64,000 nucleotides of DNA, taken from Asticcacaulis sp. GTDB taxonomy: Bacteria > Pseudomonadota > Alphaproteobacteria > Caulobacterales > Caulobacteraceae. Position 1 is the first letter of the stretch; every line of letters starts with the position of its first letter. Below, one piece after another: positions 26,187 through 35,040 of the stretch. Below the pieces are notes generated by a model. The model had not been told where the DNA came from. It made no database searches and saw nothing but the letters and a program-made list of their open reading frames with translations. The translations under genes were made by a program, and so were the position numbers. The stretch lies in assembly GCA_024707255.1 (NCBI GenBank), contig JANQAC010000002.1, forward strand, positions 800,001 to 864,000. Reading direction: 5' to 3'.

Positions 26187-28908
26187 TTAGTAACGGAAGC
26201 GGATGCCGGCGGAGATACGCTTGCCGGTGGTGCGGTATTCCTTGGTCCGGTCAGGCGTGACCGAGTAGATGAACTCGTTCTCGTCCGTCAGGTTCAGGCC
26301 GTCGAGATAGACGGTGAAGTGGTCGTTGATGTCGTATGAGACACCGGCATCGAGCTGGCCGTAGGCGTCGAAATATTCCGGTTCGTTGTTACGCCCTGAC
26401 GCCAGTTGCAGGAACTTGTCGCGCCAGGTGTAGGCGATACGGGCCTGGAAGCCATACTTTTCATAGAAGCCGACCAGGGAATAGCTGTCCTTGGAAAGCC
26501 CTTCGAGCGTGTAGGTAATGCCGGAGCCGTTGGTGTAGCGGGCATCACTGTCGGCATAGGTATAGCTGACCTGCGTGCCCAGGCCGTCGAACGGTGAGGG
26601 CAGGTTGTTGAACACCTGACGGTAACCCAGTTCGAAGCCCTTGACCACGGCGCCCTTCCCGTTGACTGGAATTGTGACCGCGAAGGTAACGGGACCAACG
26701 ACCTCCGTCGTATTGCCGAGCGTAACAAAGGAGTCGATGTTCTTGTAGAAGGCGTTGAACGACAGCAGGGACAGGCGGTTGAAATACCATTCCAGGCCGC
26801 CTTCAATCTGCGAGGCGCGGAAGGGTTGCAGGTCCGGATTGCCGTGCTTGATCGTCTCGTTACCGGGATTGGTCTGGATCGACAGCTTCGGCGACAGATC
26901 CGACAGGGTCGGGCGGGTCATGACGCGGGAGGCGGCAAAGCGCAGCAGCAGGTCGTCGGTCAGGTTCAGCTTGGCATTCAGCGAAGGCAGGATATCAGTA
27001 TAGTGACCGTCGAAACTTACCGGAATGACGTCCGACAAGGTGACGATGTTCTGGCCGGCGTCATTCGGTGCGGCCGACAGCACGGTCCGCGAGGCACCGG
27101 ACGAAGTGTAGTTGGTATCCTCGACGCGGACACCGGCATTGATCGCCAGCGGCATACCGCCGATTTCGGTGCGGATATCGCTCATCAGATAACCGATGGT
27201 GACCTTTTCATCCACGACCGACGAGCCTGAGGGATCGAAGACGCCGGGGGCAAACGCCTTGCCGTCCTGATCGGCGAACGACTTGACCTGCTGGATCAGG
27301 GCGATCGGATCATAGGCTACCCAGTCGCGGATAATGTTTCCGTCATGACTTGAGAAGAAATCCATGCTGGTGTTGGAGAACAGCGACTCTGGCAGAACAC
27401 GATCGGAGCCGCAATAGGCGCACTGCTGGCCGAACGGCATGGAATTGGTGGTGATCGTCTTGGTGCGCTGTTCGCTGGCCAGGCCGGCATAGAGCGTGAC
27501 GGCGCCTTCCGGGGCCCACTTGGCGTCGAGCTTGAACTCGTTGGTCTTGTCATCGATATCCGAACCGCCGCCCCAGATATAGTAGTGGGCGGTTATGCCC
27601 TGCGGGTTGGTCGCGGCGTTGGCGTAGTTGGGCGAGGAGAAGCCGTAGTCATAGATCGGGCTGCCGCTGCGGCGATCGAACCACAGGTCCATGTTCTTGC
27701 GGCGGATGGTGGTGAAGTCGCTGTCTTCCTTGCCGCGGCGCTGGGCCTTGGAGGTCGAGGCGTCGAAGCTGAGGGTAAGGGTATCGGTCGCCTTCCATGC
27801 GGCGTTGAAGCCGACCATGGTGGTGGTGACGTCGCGGGTATCGTGCTGCAGAATCTGGTCGACCGTGCCGCCGGTATAGCGCTGGTAGACCGCTTCATTA
27901 CCCTGAACGACCTGCTCGACGAGCGTGCCGCCGGAGAAGTCATAGGCGAGACCCGTCTGATCCTCGGTGATGTCCGCCTTGGAATAGAGGGTGTCTAGGG
28001 TCAGGGTCAGGTTTTCGGCCGGCTTCCACTGCACCGAGCCATTGAGACCGGTCATCTTCTTCTTGCGGACGAAGAAGAAGGGCGACAGGTTCGATGGCAT
28101 GGAAATGTGCGTGAAGGGCGCCACATCCGGGCCGAGCCGGGCGCCGGCGACGCCGCCGGCATTGTAGTAGCTGTCGGTTGAGGAGCGGTAGACGTGGCCG
28201 GCGCCGATGGTAAATTCATCGTCGCGGACTTCCTGGTCCATATAGGAGGCGGAGAGGGCGACGCCAAAGGTGCGGGGCGTCATTGCGCCAGCTCATGACG
28301 CCGGAGGCTTCCGGGTTCTGCGTGTCGGCCAGTTCGGCCCACTGGCTGCCGACTGAAGCGGCGGCGGTGAAGCTCTTGGATTGATCGAGCGGACGCAGGG
28401 TGCGGACATCGACCGTGGCGCCGATTGAGGCGCCGTTGATATTGGCCTGTGGCGACTTATAGACATCGGCGCCGGCGATCAGTTCGGAGGGCAGGACGTC
28501 GAAGGAGAATTCGCGGCCGTTATTGTCGGTGGCCAGCGTGCGGCCATTGACGGTGACGGCGTTGAACTTCGGTCCGAAGCCGCGCACCGAGACATAGCGG
28601 CCTTCGCCGCGGTTGCGCTCGATGGTCACGCCGGGGATACGTTGCAGCGATTCGGCGACGTTCTGGTCGGGCAGCTTGCCGAGATCCTCGGCGGCGATCG
28701 AATCGACCGTATTGATGGCGGCCTTCTTGATATCAATGGCGGCCTTCATGGAGCGGCGAATACCGCGAACGATGACGACCTGGGATTCGTCAGGCGCGGC
28801 GGCGGCCGGCGTGTCGGTTTGCGGGGCAGCATCCTGAGCAAAGGCCGGTGCGACGATCGCGGCGGCGGAGAGGGCTGTGGCGGCCAATAATACGAGTTTC
28901 CTGGACAT
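26187..28908 (-). pseudogene. TonB-dependent outer-membrane receptor (Xanthomonas/Caulobacter type), one frameshift
   Basis: Active importer of oligosaccharides across the outer membrane. Signal peptide MSRKLVLLAATALSAAAIVAPAFA, TonB box-like SQVVIVRGIRRS, plug domain (LGKLPDQNVAESLQRIPGV, VSVRGFGPKFNAVTVNGR), then a long beta-barrel ending in the aromatic ISAGIRFRY. The frame is lost at a GGGG run (28274-28277): removing one base joins SGVMSWRNDA to RTFGVALSASYMDQEV without gap, giving about 906 residues, a normal size. Likely a homopolymer error. Given the neighbours it probably imports fucose- or rhamnose-containing oligosaccharides, which is inference. Confidence 0.88.
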
Positions 28909-29484
28909 GATTTCCTTCCTTGGTCGCCCCCTTATGTGAGGGGCTGATGTCCTGACACTATTTCAAGGTAATATGTGTGTCAAATGATCATCATATGTCC
29001 GACAATATGGCGTTTCTCTAAATTGAGCCCGGGAAGAGTGGAAATGAAGTGCTGCGGGGCAGGCCCTGCAACGCGCAAATTTGTTTTCTCTCTTTTGAAG
29101 GCATCCTGTGTGCGCTTCAGCTCTCTGTATTTATTTGTTTTTTATCTTGCGGTTTGGCAAAGACGCTGGGCGGGGTTATGGTTTCAAATGCGAAAATCGG
29201 CTGTCCGATGCGGCTTTCATATATTTTAGCGCATTTACCTCAGGCCGGCGACTAAAAAAGAGGTGTGTGCCGCGGAAGCCCAACCCACTTATAAAGCTTT
29301 ATTTTTTATGGCCAATATGCCATTTATCCGCACCCATTTCGAGATTTGCTCACAAAATATAAATGACAATAATTTTGTGACCAAATGATCACATTTGTGA
29401 TTTGAATATATATAATTGCATCATTTTTTGATGTATTTTGATTTATTGCTAAATTTATTGTCTGAGTTATTTGGTGGGTTTGAT
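28909..29484. other. AT-rich gene-free region upstream of the TonB receptor
   Basis: About 575 bp of clearly lower GC than its surroundings. It carries the receptor promoter region and an operator-like sequence (28982-29000). The decamer CAAATGATCA occurs twice (28981-28990 and 29382-29391), the second inside the inverted repeat CAAATG-ATCA-CATTTG. Short open frames on the plus strand lack ribosome sites and known families and are not called. Confidence 0.6.
28982..29000. promoter_or_regulatory. Operator-like sequence before the TonB receptor
   Basis: AAATGATCATCATATGTCC ends in CATCATATGTC, identical to the end of the copy before the GH141-like gene. It lies about 75-90 bp upstream of the receptor start. 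The left half diverges from the consensus. Confidence 0.4.
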
Positions 29485-29519
29485 AAAAAAACCGCCTCTG
29501 CTAGGCAGAAGCGGCTTGA
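29485..29519 (-). terminator. Rho-independent terminator of the fucose operon
   Basis: On the minus strand, stem CCGCTTCTGC / GCAGAGGCGG with loop CTA (one mismatch) followed by seven T. It lies just after the MFS transporter stop and closes the operon enolase-AKR-lactonase-MFS. Confidence 0.85.
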
Positions 29520-29541
29520 AATCGCCAGGTGAGATGGCAGG

Positions 29542-30826
29542 TTATTTCACGGATCGGATCGGCAGAACAAAGAACGATCCGGCGAAGACGAAAACCAGGG
29601 CGGCGATGAAAAGTACGCGATAATCAGTATCGAAATATTTCAGCAGTTGCGCCGCCATGACCGGCGAAATGATCTGCGGTATATTGACGGCGGTGGTGAG
29701 TAGGCCGAGATCCTTGCCGGCCTCGCCGGTGTCTTTTGGCAGAACCTGGGTCATTAGCGCCATGTCGATCGACATGAAGGCGCCGTAACCCACCCCGATC
29801 AGGGCGGCATAGCCATACATGCCTTCGAGATTCGGCATAAACAGCGGCACGACCAGGGCCGCCCCCCATGATGATGCTTGATGCGAACACGAACGGCTTG
29901 CGACGCTTGATCCAGTCCGACAGCCAGCCCGACAGCATGGATGAGCCAAAAACACAGAAGAATGTAATGAGAGAGACCGTGCCGATGACGATATTGGCCT
30001 GATCGGTGCCCAGGCCGATATAGTCCTGCAGGATGTAGAGCAGGTAAGTGACAATGGCCTGGTAGCCCATATATATGGTGAAGCGGCCGGCGAAGGCCCA
30101 CCAGAAATCGGGATAGGCTTTCGGATCGATCCAGAACCCTTTCAGGAAATCGCCGGCGCGGAATCTGGCCAGCGGTTCGCCTTTGGAAGAGGTATCGTGG
30201 TTGAGGATCACGAAGGCAATGCAGCAGATGGCAATGGCGCCGGCGAAGACGGCATAGGCCAGTGGCATGTTATTGGCCAGGCGTCCGGCGACGATCATGC
30301 CGACCGTACCACCGGCGGTCATGCCGGCGCCGACAAAGCCGGAAGCCGTGCCGCGGGCGTGTTCGGGGAAGCGGTCGGCGACCACGGTGGTAAGCGCCGG
30401 CTGCATGGAGTTGAGCGCGATGGCGGCGATGACCCAGACGGCGGTAATGGTCCAGAAGGTCGGCATATAGGCGACGCTGGCAAGCGCTATGGCCCCGATC
30501 ACCGAACCGGCGACGATCCAGGGCGTGCGGCGACCCCATTTTGAGCGGGTACGGTCGGAAAAGGCGCCGGCGATCGGTGTCGTCAATGTTGAGAAGATTG
30601 AAGTGACGAAGAACATCAGGCCGAGGTTTTCCACCTTGTGTGCCGGATCTAGCGTGGCGATCTGGTTGGGCAACAGCACGGCCAGCACGCCACAATAAAG
30701 CGCCAGAAGCATGAAGAAACAGACGAAAAGCGAGCACAGCAACAGCCAGCGGCGGCCGCCTTCGACATGAGGAATGCCCGATAAAGAAACGGCTGGCGCT
30801 TCGGTCAGGGTCGGTTGCTGGTCCAT
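29542..30826 (-). pseudogene. MFS sugar transporter, one frameshift
   Basis: Inner-membrane proton-coupled sugar permease with about 12 membrane spans. After MDQQPTLTEAPAV the first span follows GGRRWLLL; the loop 2-3 motif FSDRTRSKWGRRTPW is characteristic of disaccharide/sugar permeases of the SLC45-like group. The frame breaks in a run of six C (29862-29867): deleting one base joins ASSIIMG to AALVVPLFMPNLEG and on to FVLPIRSVK. Repaired length about 428 residues. The start at 30826 has AGAGGAAACA before it, 13 bp after the lactonase stop. Probably imports L-fucose or a related sugar; not a FucP homologue by sequence. Confidence 0.82.
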
Positions 30827-30839
30827 TGTTTCCTCTGTT

Positions 30840-31670
30840 TTATAATTGATAGACGGTCCGGGCGGTGCCTGACCAGACCTGTATTTGCTGATTTTCTGGC
30901 AGGTGGCTGATGGCCGAGGCCACCACGGCCTGCCAGCGCGCATAGCCGCCGGCGAGATCGACGACCGGCCAATCACCGCCGAACAGGCAGCGTGAGGGGC
31001 CAAAGGTGCTCAAGGCGTGATCGAGGTAAGGACGGAGCTGTTCTTGTGTCCAGTGGTCCCAGTCGGCCTCGGTTGGCAGGCCGGAGAGTTTGCAAAAGAC
31101 ATTAGGCATAAGCGACAGGCTATTGATTTCATTTGCCCAATCGCCGGCATGAATATCTGTGCCGTGAGATTTGATGTCTGGCTTGCCGAGATGGTCGAGA
31201 ATGACGCGTGCGTCCGGTACGGCCTTGAAAAGCGCAGCCAGCGCCTGGCGCAATTCCGGCAACTGCCGCGCACGGATACACATGTCGAGACTGAAACCGG
31301 CCTTCGCTGCGGCGATCATGCCGGCCTGATAGCCTTCGGAAATCATGAAGCCGTCGGGTTCATTCTGCGCATTACGGCGGATGCTGACGACCTTTGATTT
31401 GGTTTTCAGCGCTAATATATGCGGGGTATCACCCAGTTCCAGCGGCGCATAGGCGACAATACCCAGAATGGAAAAGTCGAGGCTGTTGACCCAGTCAACC
31501 TCTGCCAGCGCCTCTTCGCAATCGGCCTGTACAAAGATCGCGCCTTCGAGAGCGGCGCCTGTCGCGGCAAACTCTTCAGGCCCCATGCGCCCGCTGATCG
31601 CCGGCACATATTGCAGCCAGTCGTAGGTCAGGCGTTCGGGGTTCCAGAAGTGCAGGTGCGAATCTATCAT
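30840..31670 (-). CDS. L-fuconolactone hydrolase (amidohydrolase family, COG3618)
   Basis: 276-residue metal-dependent lactonase converting L-fucono-1,5-lactone to L-fuconate. Metal motif MIDSHLHFWNPERL at the N-terminus, ILDHLGKPDI with the third ligand His, KLSGLPTEADW and LFGGDWPV with the Asp ligand, exactly as in the lactonases working with L-fucose dehydrogenases. It stands 3 bp after the AKR stop and 13 bp before the MFS start, so order along the operon follows the pathway. L-rhamnonolactone is an alternative substrate. Confidence 0.87.
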   Translation of the reverse strand: MIDSHLHFWNPERLTYDWLQYVPAISGRMGPEEFAATGAALEGAIFVQADCEEALAEVDWVNSLDFSILGIVAYAPLELGDTPHILALKTKSKVVSIRRNAQNEPDGFMISEGYQAGMIAAAKAGFSLDMCIRARQLPELRQALAALFKAVPDARVILDHLGKPDIKSHGTDIHAGDWANEINSLSLMPNVFCKLSGLPTEADWDHWTQEQLRPYLDHALSTFGPSRCLFGGDWPVVDLAGGYARWQAVVASAISHLPENQQIQVWSGTARTVYQL

Positions 31671-31673
31671 TGA

Positions 31674-32624
31674 TTATTGGCCCGCCTTGCCGCCGTTGCC
31701 GGGCAGCACGTCCCAGCCCTGGTTCAGAACCGGCGCCAATATGGCTTTGACTCGCGCCAGCAGTTCCGGATCGATCGGTTCGGAGAGGACGGCCACATTA
31801 TCGCGCATATTGGCCGGGGTGGAGGAACCGATCACGGTCGTTGCCATGCCGTTCTTCATGGCGCCTTGCAGGGCAAATTGCAGGGCCAGTTTCGAGATGT
31901 CGCTGCCGGCTTCAGCGCATATCCGTGCGGCCTCGGCGGCGGCGGCATGAACCGTGGGATGGCCGGGATGCCAGTCGGGCGGGCCGCGCCGGGTCAGCAG
32001 GCCCATGCCGAGCGGTGACGCATTGAAAACGCTGATGCCCTGGGCTTGCAGGCGCCTGGCCACCGGCGCCAGGCGCTGATCCTGAAGCGTATAGGTGCAA
32101 TAGGCCATGATCGTATCGACCTGTTGCTCGACCGCGACCTTTTCCATGAGGGCCAGATCATAGCCGGTAATGCCGACAAAGCCGATGACGCCCTGGCGCT
32201 TAAGGTCGTGCAGGGTGGGGAGGGCCTCGCCGATCAACTGTTGATAATCGCCCATTTCAATGTCGTGACATTGCAGGATGTCGATACGGCCGCATTTCAG
32301 CCGGCAAAGGCTGGCATCAAGACTGCGCAGGGTGGCCTCGCGCGAAAAATCCCAGTCCTTGTCGCCATAACGGCCGATCTTGGTGGCCAGCACATAGGTC
32401 TCGCGCGGCACGCCCTGCAAGGCATGGCCAAGCGCGGTCTCGGCTTTTGTCAGGCCATAATAAGGCGCGACATCGATGAAATTGACGCCCAGTTCCAGCG
32501 CTGTGCGTACGGTCTCGTCGGCATTTGCCTGCGAAACTTCGGAATAGACGCTGCCGAGCGACGCTGCGCCCAGCGCAAGGGTAGATATAGCCGGGCCGTC
32601 AGGTTTGATATTGGATGTTTCCAT
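31674..32624 (-). CDS. L-fucose / L-galactose 1-dehydrogenase, aldo/keto reductase family
   Basis: 316-residue NAD(P)-dependent enzyme oxidising the anomeric carbon to the lactone. The AKR catalytic residues are in FIDVAPYYGLTKAE (Asp, Tyr), VLATKIGRYGD (Lys) and ILQCHDIE (His); the coenzyme site is TVIGSSTPANMRDN. The overall pattern is that of plant L-galactose and Pseudomonas D-threo-aldose/L-fucose dehydrogenases. Start METSNIKPDG at 32624; a frame runs 21 codons further into the inverted repeat at 32646-32703, which is not part of the gene. First of a tight trio with lactonase and permease. Confidence 0.83.
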   Translation of the reverse strand: METSNIKPDGPAISTLALGAASLGSVYSEVSQANADETVRTALELGVNFIDVAPYYGLTKAETALGHALQGVPRETYVLATKIGRYGDKDWDFSREATLRSLDASLCRLKCGRIDILQCHDIEMGDYQQLIGEALPTLHDLKRQGVIGFVGITGYDLALMEKVAVEQQVDTIMAYCTYTLQDQRLAPVARRLQAQGISVFNASPLGMGLLTRRGPPDWHPGHPTVHAAAAEAARICAEAGSDISKLALQFALQGAMKNGMATTVIGSSTPANMRDNVAVLSEPIDPELLARVKAILAPVLNQGWDVLPGNGGKAGQ

Positions 32625-32645
32625 GTGATTTTTCTTTGTTTGAAA

Positions 32646-32703
32646 CCACGAATGGACACGAATATGCACGAATAGCTTCGTGTTCATTCGTGTCCATTCG
32701 TGG
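32646..32703. repeat. Palindromic repeat CCACGAATGGACACGAAT
   Basis: CCACGAATGGACACGAAT (32646-32663) is matched by a perfect 18-base inverted copy at 32686-32703, with internal partial copies of CACGAAT between. It separates the enolase gene from the AKR gene. Repeats of this wording are scattered in many unrelated bacterial genomes; it may attenuate or process the operon mRNA. Confidence 0.85.
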
Positions 32704-32712
32704 GTCCGATAT

Positions 32713-33852
32713 TTAACTTTCCGGCACCAGCCTCAGGCCCGCGCGGCTTGGCCGCACATGGGGGCCGCCGGCGACATTCCATTGACCGGACTGGCGCTTG
32801 GCGGCAATCGCCGTTTCATCAACCTCGATACCGAGCCCTGGCGCATCGCCCAAAATAATGCCGCCATCGGCGATCTCCTGATCGATGGTCAGGCCGTAAG
32901 GCACCTTCCAGTCCTGCACCTCGATCGTCAGCAGATTGGGCACAGCCGCTGCGGCATGGGCCACCGGATTGCCATTATAACCCACCGGCGAGACCGGCAG
33001 GTTATGGGCATGGGCGGCCATGGCGACGCGGTTGAAATGGGTTATGCCCCAGACCATTCCGGCCTGAACCACATCAACCGCGCCGGCGGTAAAGAGGGGC
33101 AGGTATTGGTCCAGCCCCGTCAGGTTTTCGCCGGTCGCCACCGCGCATTTCGAGGCGCGGGTAATGACGGCGTGGCCCTCGGCATCCCAGCGACGCACGG
33201 GTTCCTCTATCCAGGTCAGGTCGAGATGGTGTTCGATTTCGGCAATGTGACGCAAGGCCTGCTTGCGCGACCAGGATTCATTGACATCGAACATGATGGC
33301 CGGGCGCGGGCTGTTGCGCTTCAGCACGTCTCGGACGCCAAGCATCCGGCGGATATCGCGGTCGATATCGCGGCCGCCCTTGATCTTGGCGGAGGTGTAC
33401 CCACGATCGGCCCATTCGCCATAGAGGGCGTACAGCGCATCGTCCTCCAGCCCCATGCACAGGCCGGAGGCATAGCCCGACACGAAGCGGTCGCGCGCGC
33501 CCAGCGTCCGCCACAGGGGCTCGCCGGCCATCTTGGCTTTCAGATCCCACAGCGCCATATCGACCGCGCCGATGGCGCCATAGGTGGCGCCGGCGTGTCC
33601 GCTCTTGAACACATGGGCGAGCATCCGGTCATAAAGCGTTGTAACCGCTCGCGGATCTTCACCTTCCACGGCCGGGAAAACACGCGCGATGTCGCCATGG
33701 GCGCCCAGGCCGACACCGGTCAGACCCTCATCGGTTTCCAGCAGCAGGATCGGCACATCGGTAATGCCGGAACGCACCAGTCCGTTGACATCACCAATCG
33801 GCCGGCCCCAGTCATGGACCGTGGTGAGGCTGCGATAGCCGGTAATCTTCAT
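32713..33852 (-). CDS. Acid-sugar dehydratase, mandelate racemase/enolase superfamily (candidate L-fuconate dehydratase)
   Basis: 379-residue Mg-dependent enzyme expected to remove water from L-fuconate or L-rhamnonate to give the 2-keto-3-deoxy acid. Visible: the KxK motif in SAKIKGG at the end of barrel strand 2, metal ligands in FDVNES, WIEEP and ATGENL. The His of mandelate racemase expected near HNLPVSPVGYNGNP appears replaced (SPV where SSH or SPH is usual), so the acid/base chemistry may differ from the standard group. It is not closely similar to the X. campestris fuconate dehydratase as I remember it. First gene of the minus-strand operon and divergent from the GntR gene. Confidence 0.78.
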   Translation of the reverse strand: MKITGYRSLTTVHDWGRPIGDVNGLVRSGITDVPILLLETDEGLTGVGLGAHGDIARVFPAVEGEDPRAVTTLYDRMLAHVFKSGHAGATYGAIGAVDMALWDLKAKMAGEPLWRTLGARDRFVSGYASGLCMGLEDDALYALYGEWADRGYTSAKIKGGRDIDRDIRRMLGVRDVLKRNSPRPAIMFDVNESWSRKQALRHIAEIEHHLDLTWIEEPVRRWDAEGHAVITRASKCAVATGENLTGLDQYLPLFTAGAVDVVQAGMVWGITHFNRVAMAAHAHNLPVSPVGYNGNPVAHAAAAVPNLLTIEVQDWKVPYGLTIDQEIADGGIILGDAPGLGIEVDETAIAAKRQSGQWNVAGGPHVRPSRAGLRLVPES

Positions 33853-33905
33853 CTGTGGTCTTTCTCGTCAACGCCGCCACAGACGGTAAATCCCGCGATG
33901 TGGAG

Positions 33906-33924
33906 TTATAATATGTATTATGAA
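33906..33924. promoter_or_regulatory. Putative operator between enolase and gntR genes
   Basis: TTATAATATGTATTATGAA; its reverse complement TTCATAATACATATTATAA carries the same inverted repeat as 25889-25904. It lies 54-72 bp upstream of the enolase start. Confidence 0.6.
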
Positions 33925-34141
33925 AATTAGCATTGGCGATAAGGCTTGGCAAGGGCTGAATTGGACGGCCCTCCGGTTTGCAATAATAAGCCTTTGAATT
34001 GCCTTGTAATAAGACTTGCAAGACTTTGAAAAATATATGACATATGCTGAATGTGCGTGGTGGCGGCTTCCAGCGAAATCCCTGCGAATTTGCGCGATCC
34101 GTGTTACGCTGACCAAGAATCGACTCTTGAGGTAAAAACGC

Positions 34142-34879
34142 TTGAATACCACTGTAGCCTTTTCCGCCCGTAATGCCCGCCGCCGTCCGCGTCTGGCCGT
34201 CGCCGTCGTCGAAGACCTGGTGACCGCCATCGTCACCGAGGTTTATCCCGCCGGTTCAGCCCTGCCGCCGGAAAATGTGCTGTGCGATATGTTCGAGGTC
34301 AGCCGCACCGTTATCCGCGAGGCGACCACGGCCATGACCGAAAAGGGGCTGGTGGTGTCGCAGCAGGGGCGCGGCACGATCGTGCAGGATTCCTCGCACT
34401 GGAGCCTGCTCGATCCGATGGTGCTGAGCGCGCTTTTCCAGCGTGATGATGGCCTGTCCTATCTCGACAATCTGGTCGAGATCCGCGTGACTCTCGAATC
34501 CTCCATGGCCGCCAAGGCGGCGCAGAAGGCGACGGGTGAGGATATCGCCGAACTGACGGCGCAGATGGAAAAGCTGGAAAGTCTGATCCAGACGCCGGCC
34601 GCCTATGTCCATGAGGACGTGAAGTTCCATGACATCATCATGCGGATATCGGGTGATAAGCTCAGTGAAGCTATTATCAACAGTATTCAGGGCAAGGCGC
34701 TGAAAAATCTGAACTATTCCGGAAAGCTCAATGTCGAACATATCCGGGAAACCCATGCGGCCCATACCGAGGTCTATCAGGCTATCCTGAAACATGATGG
34801 CGAAGCTGCCGCAAAGGCCATGCGCGACCATATCGAAGGGTCGTGGAAGAAGCGCCGCCCAACGAGTCTGAAAGTCTAA
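34142..34879 (+). CDS. GntR family regulator, FadR/FCD type
   Basis: 245-residue DNA-binding regulator of sugar-acid catabolism. Winged helix: AIVTEVYPAGSALPPENVL, FEVSRTVIREATTAMTEKGL, QQGRGTIVQD. The C-terminal all-helical FCD domain has the metal/ligand pattern with histidines in KFHDIIMRISG and HIRETHAAHTEVYQAI. TTG start at 34142: no ATG or GTG is available before the HTH, an in-frame stop lies just upstream, and GAGG stands nine bases before the TTG. Divergent from the dehydratase operon; likely repressor of the sites listed here, with a pathway intermediate as inducer (inference). Confidence 0.87.
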   Translation: MNTTVAFSARNARRRPRLAVAVVEDLVTAIVTEVYPAGSALPPENVLCDMFEVSRTVIREATTAMTEKGLVVSQQGRGTIVQDSSHWSLLDPMVLSALFQRDDGLSYLDNLVEIRVTLESSMAAKAAQKATGEDIAELTAQMEKLESLIQTPAAYVHEDVKFHDIIMRISGDKLSEAIINSIQGKALKNLNYSGKLNVEHIRETHAAHTEVYQAILKHDGEAAAKAMRDHIEGSWKKRRPTSLKV

Positions 34880-34881
34880 AT

Positions 34882-35040
34882 TCTCCTCCCTTGCGAAGCG
34901 GGGGAGGTGTCAGCGCCCAGTTCATTCGGGCGAAGCCCGAAGGGCTGGTGTCGCTGACGGAGGGGGCATCAAGGGTGGTAAGTGGCGCCCTCCGTCGCGG
35001 ACAAGCCGCGACACCTCCCCCGATAAATCAGGGGAGGAGA
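34882..35040. repeat. Compound inverted repeat TTCTCCTCCC...GGGGAGGAGAA
   Basis: Two oppositely oriented arms, each CTCCTCCC(C) followed by GGGGGAGGTGTC, facing each other about 160 bp apart, with GACGGAGGG inside each arm. It lies after the gntR stop, and the far arm overlaps the last codons and TGA of the convergent GH28 gene. Confidence 0.75.

Noticed and set aside
28975-29362. Three overlapping 68-84-codon plus-strand frames in the AT-rich region
   Set aside because: No ribosome sites, Cys/Phe-rich low-complexity translations and no family; more likely regulatory DNA.
29376-29400. CRP-like site TGTGA...TCACA
   Set aside because: The spacer is eight bases rather than six, and the stretch is explained as well by the CAAATG inverted repeat.
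32680-33930. 416-codon plus-strand open frame opposite the dehydratase
   Set aside because: Begins inside the CCACGAATG repeat and is antisense to an enolase-superfamily enzyme with intact metal ligands.
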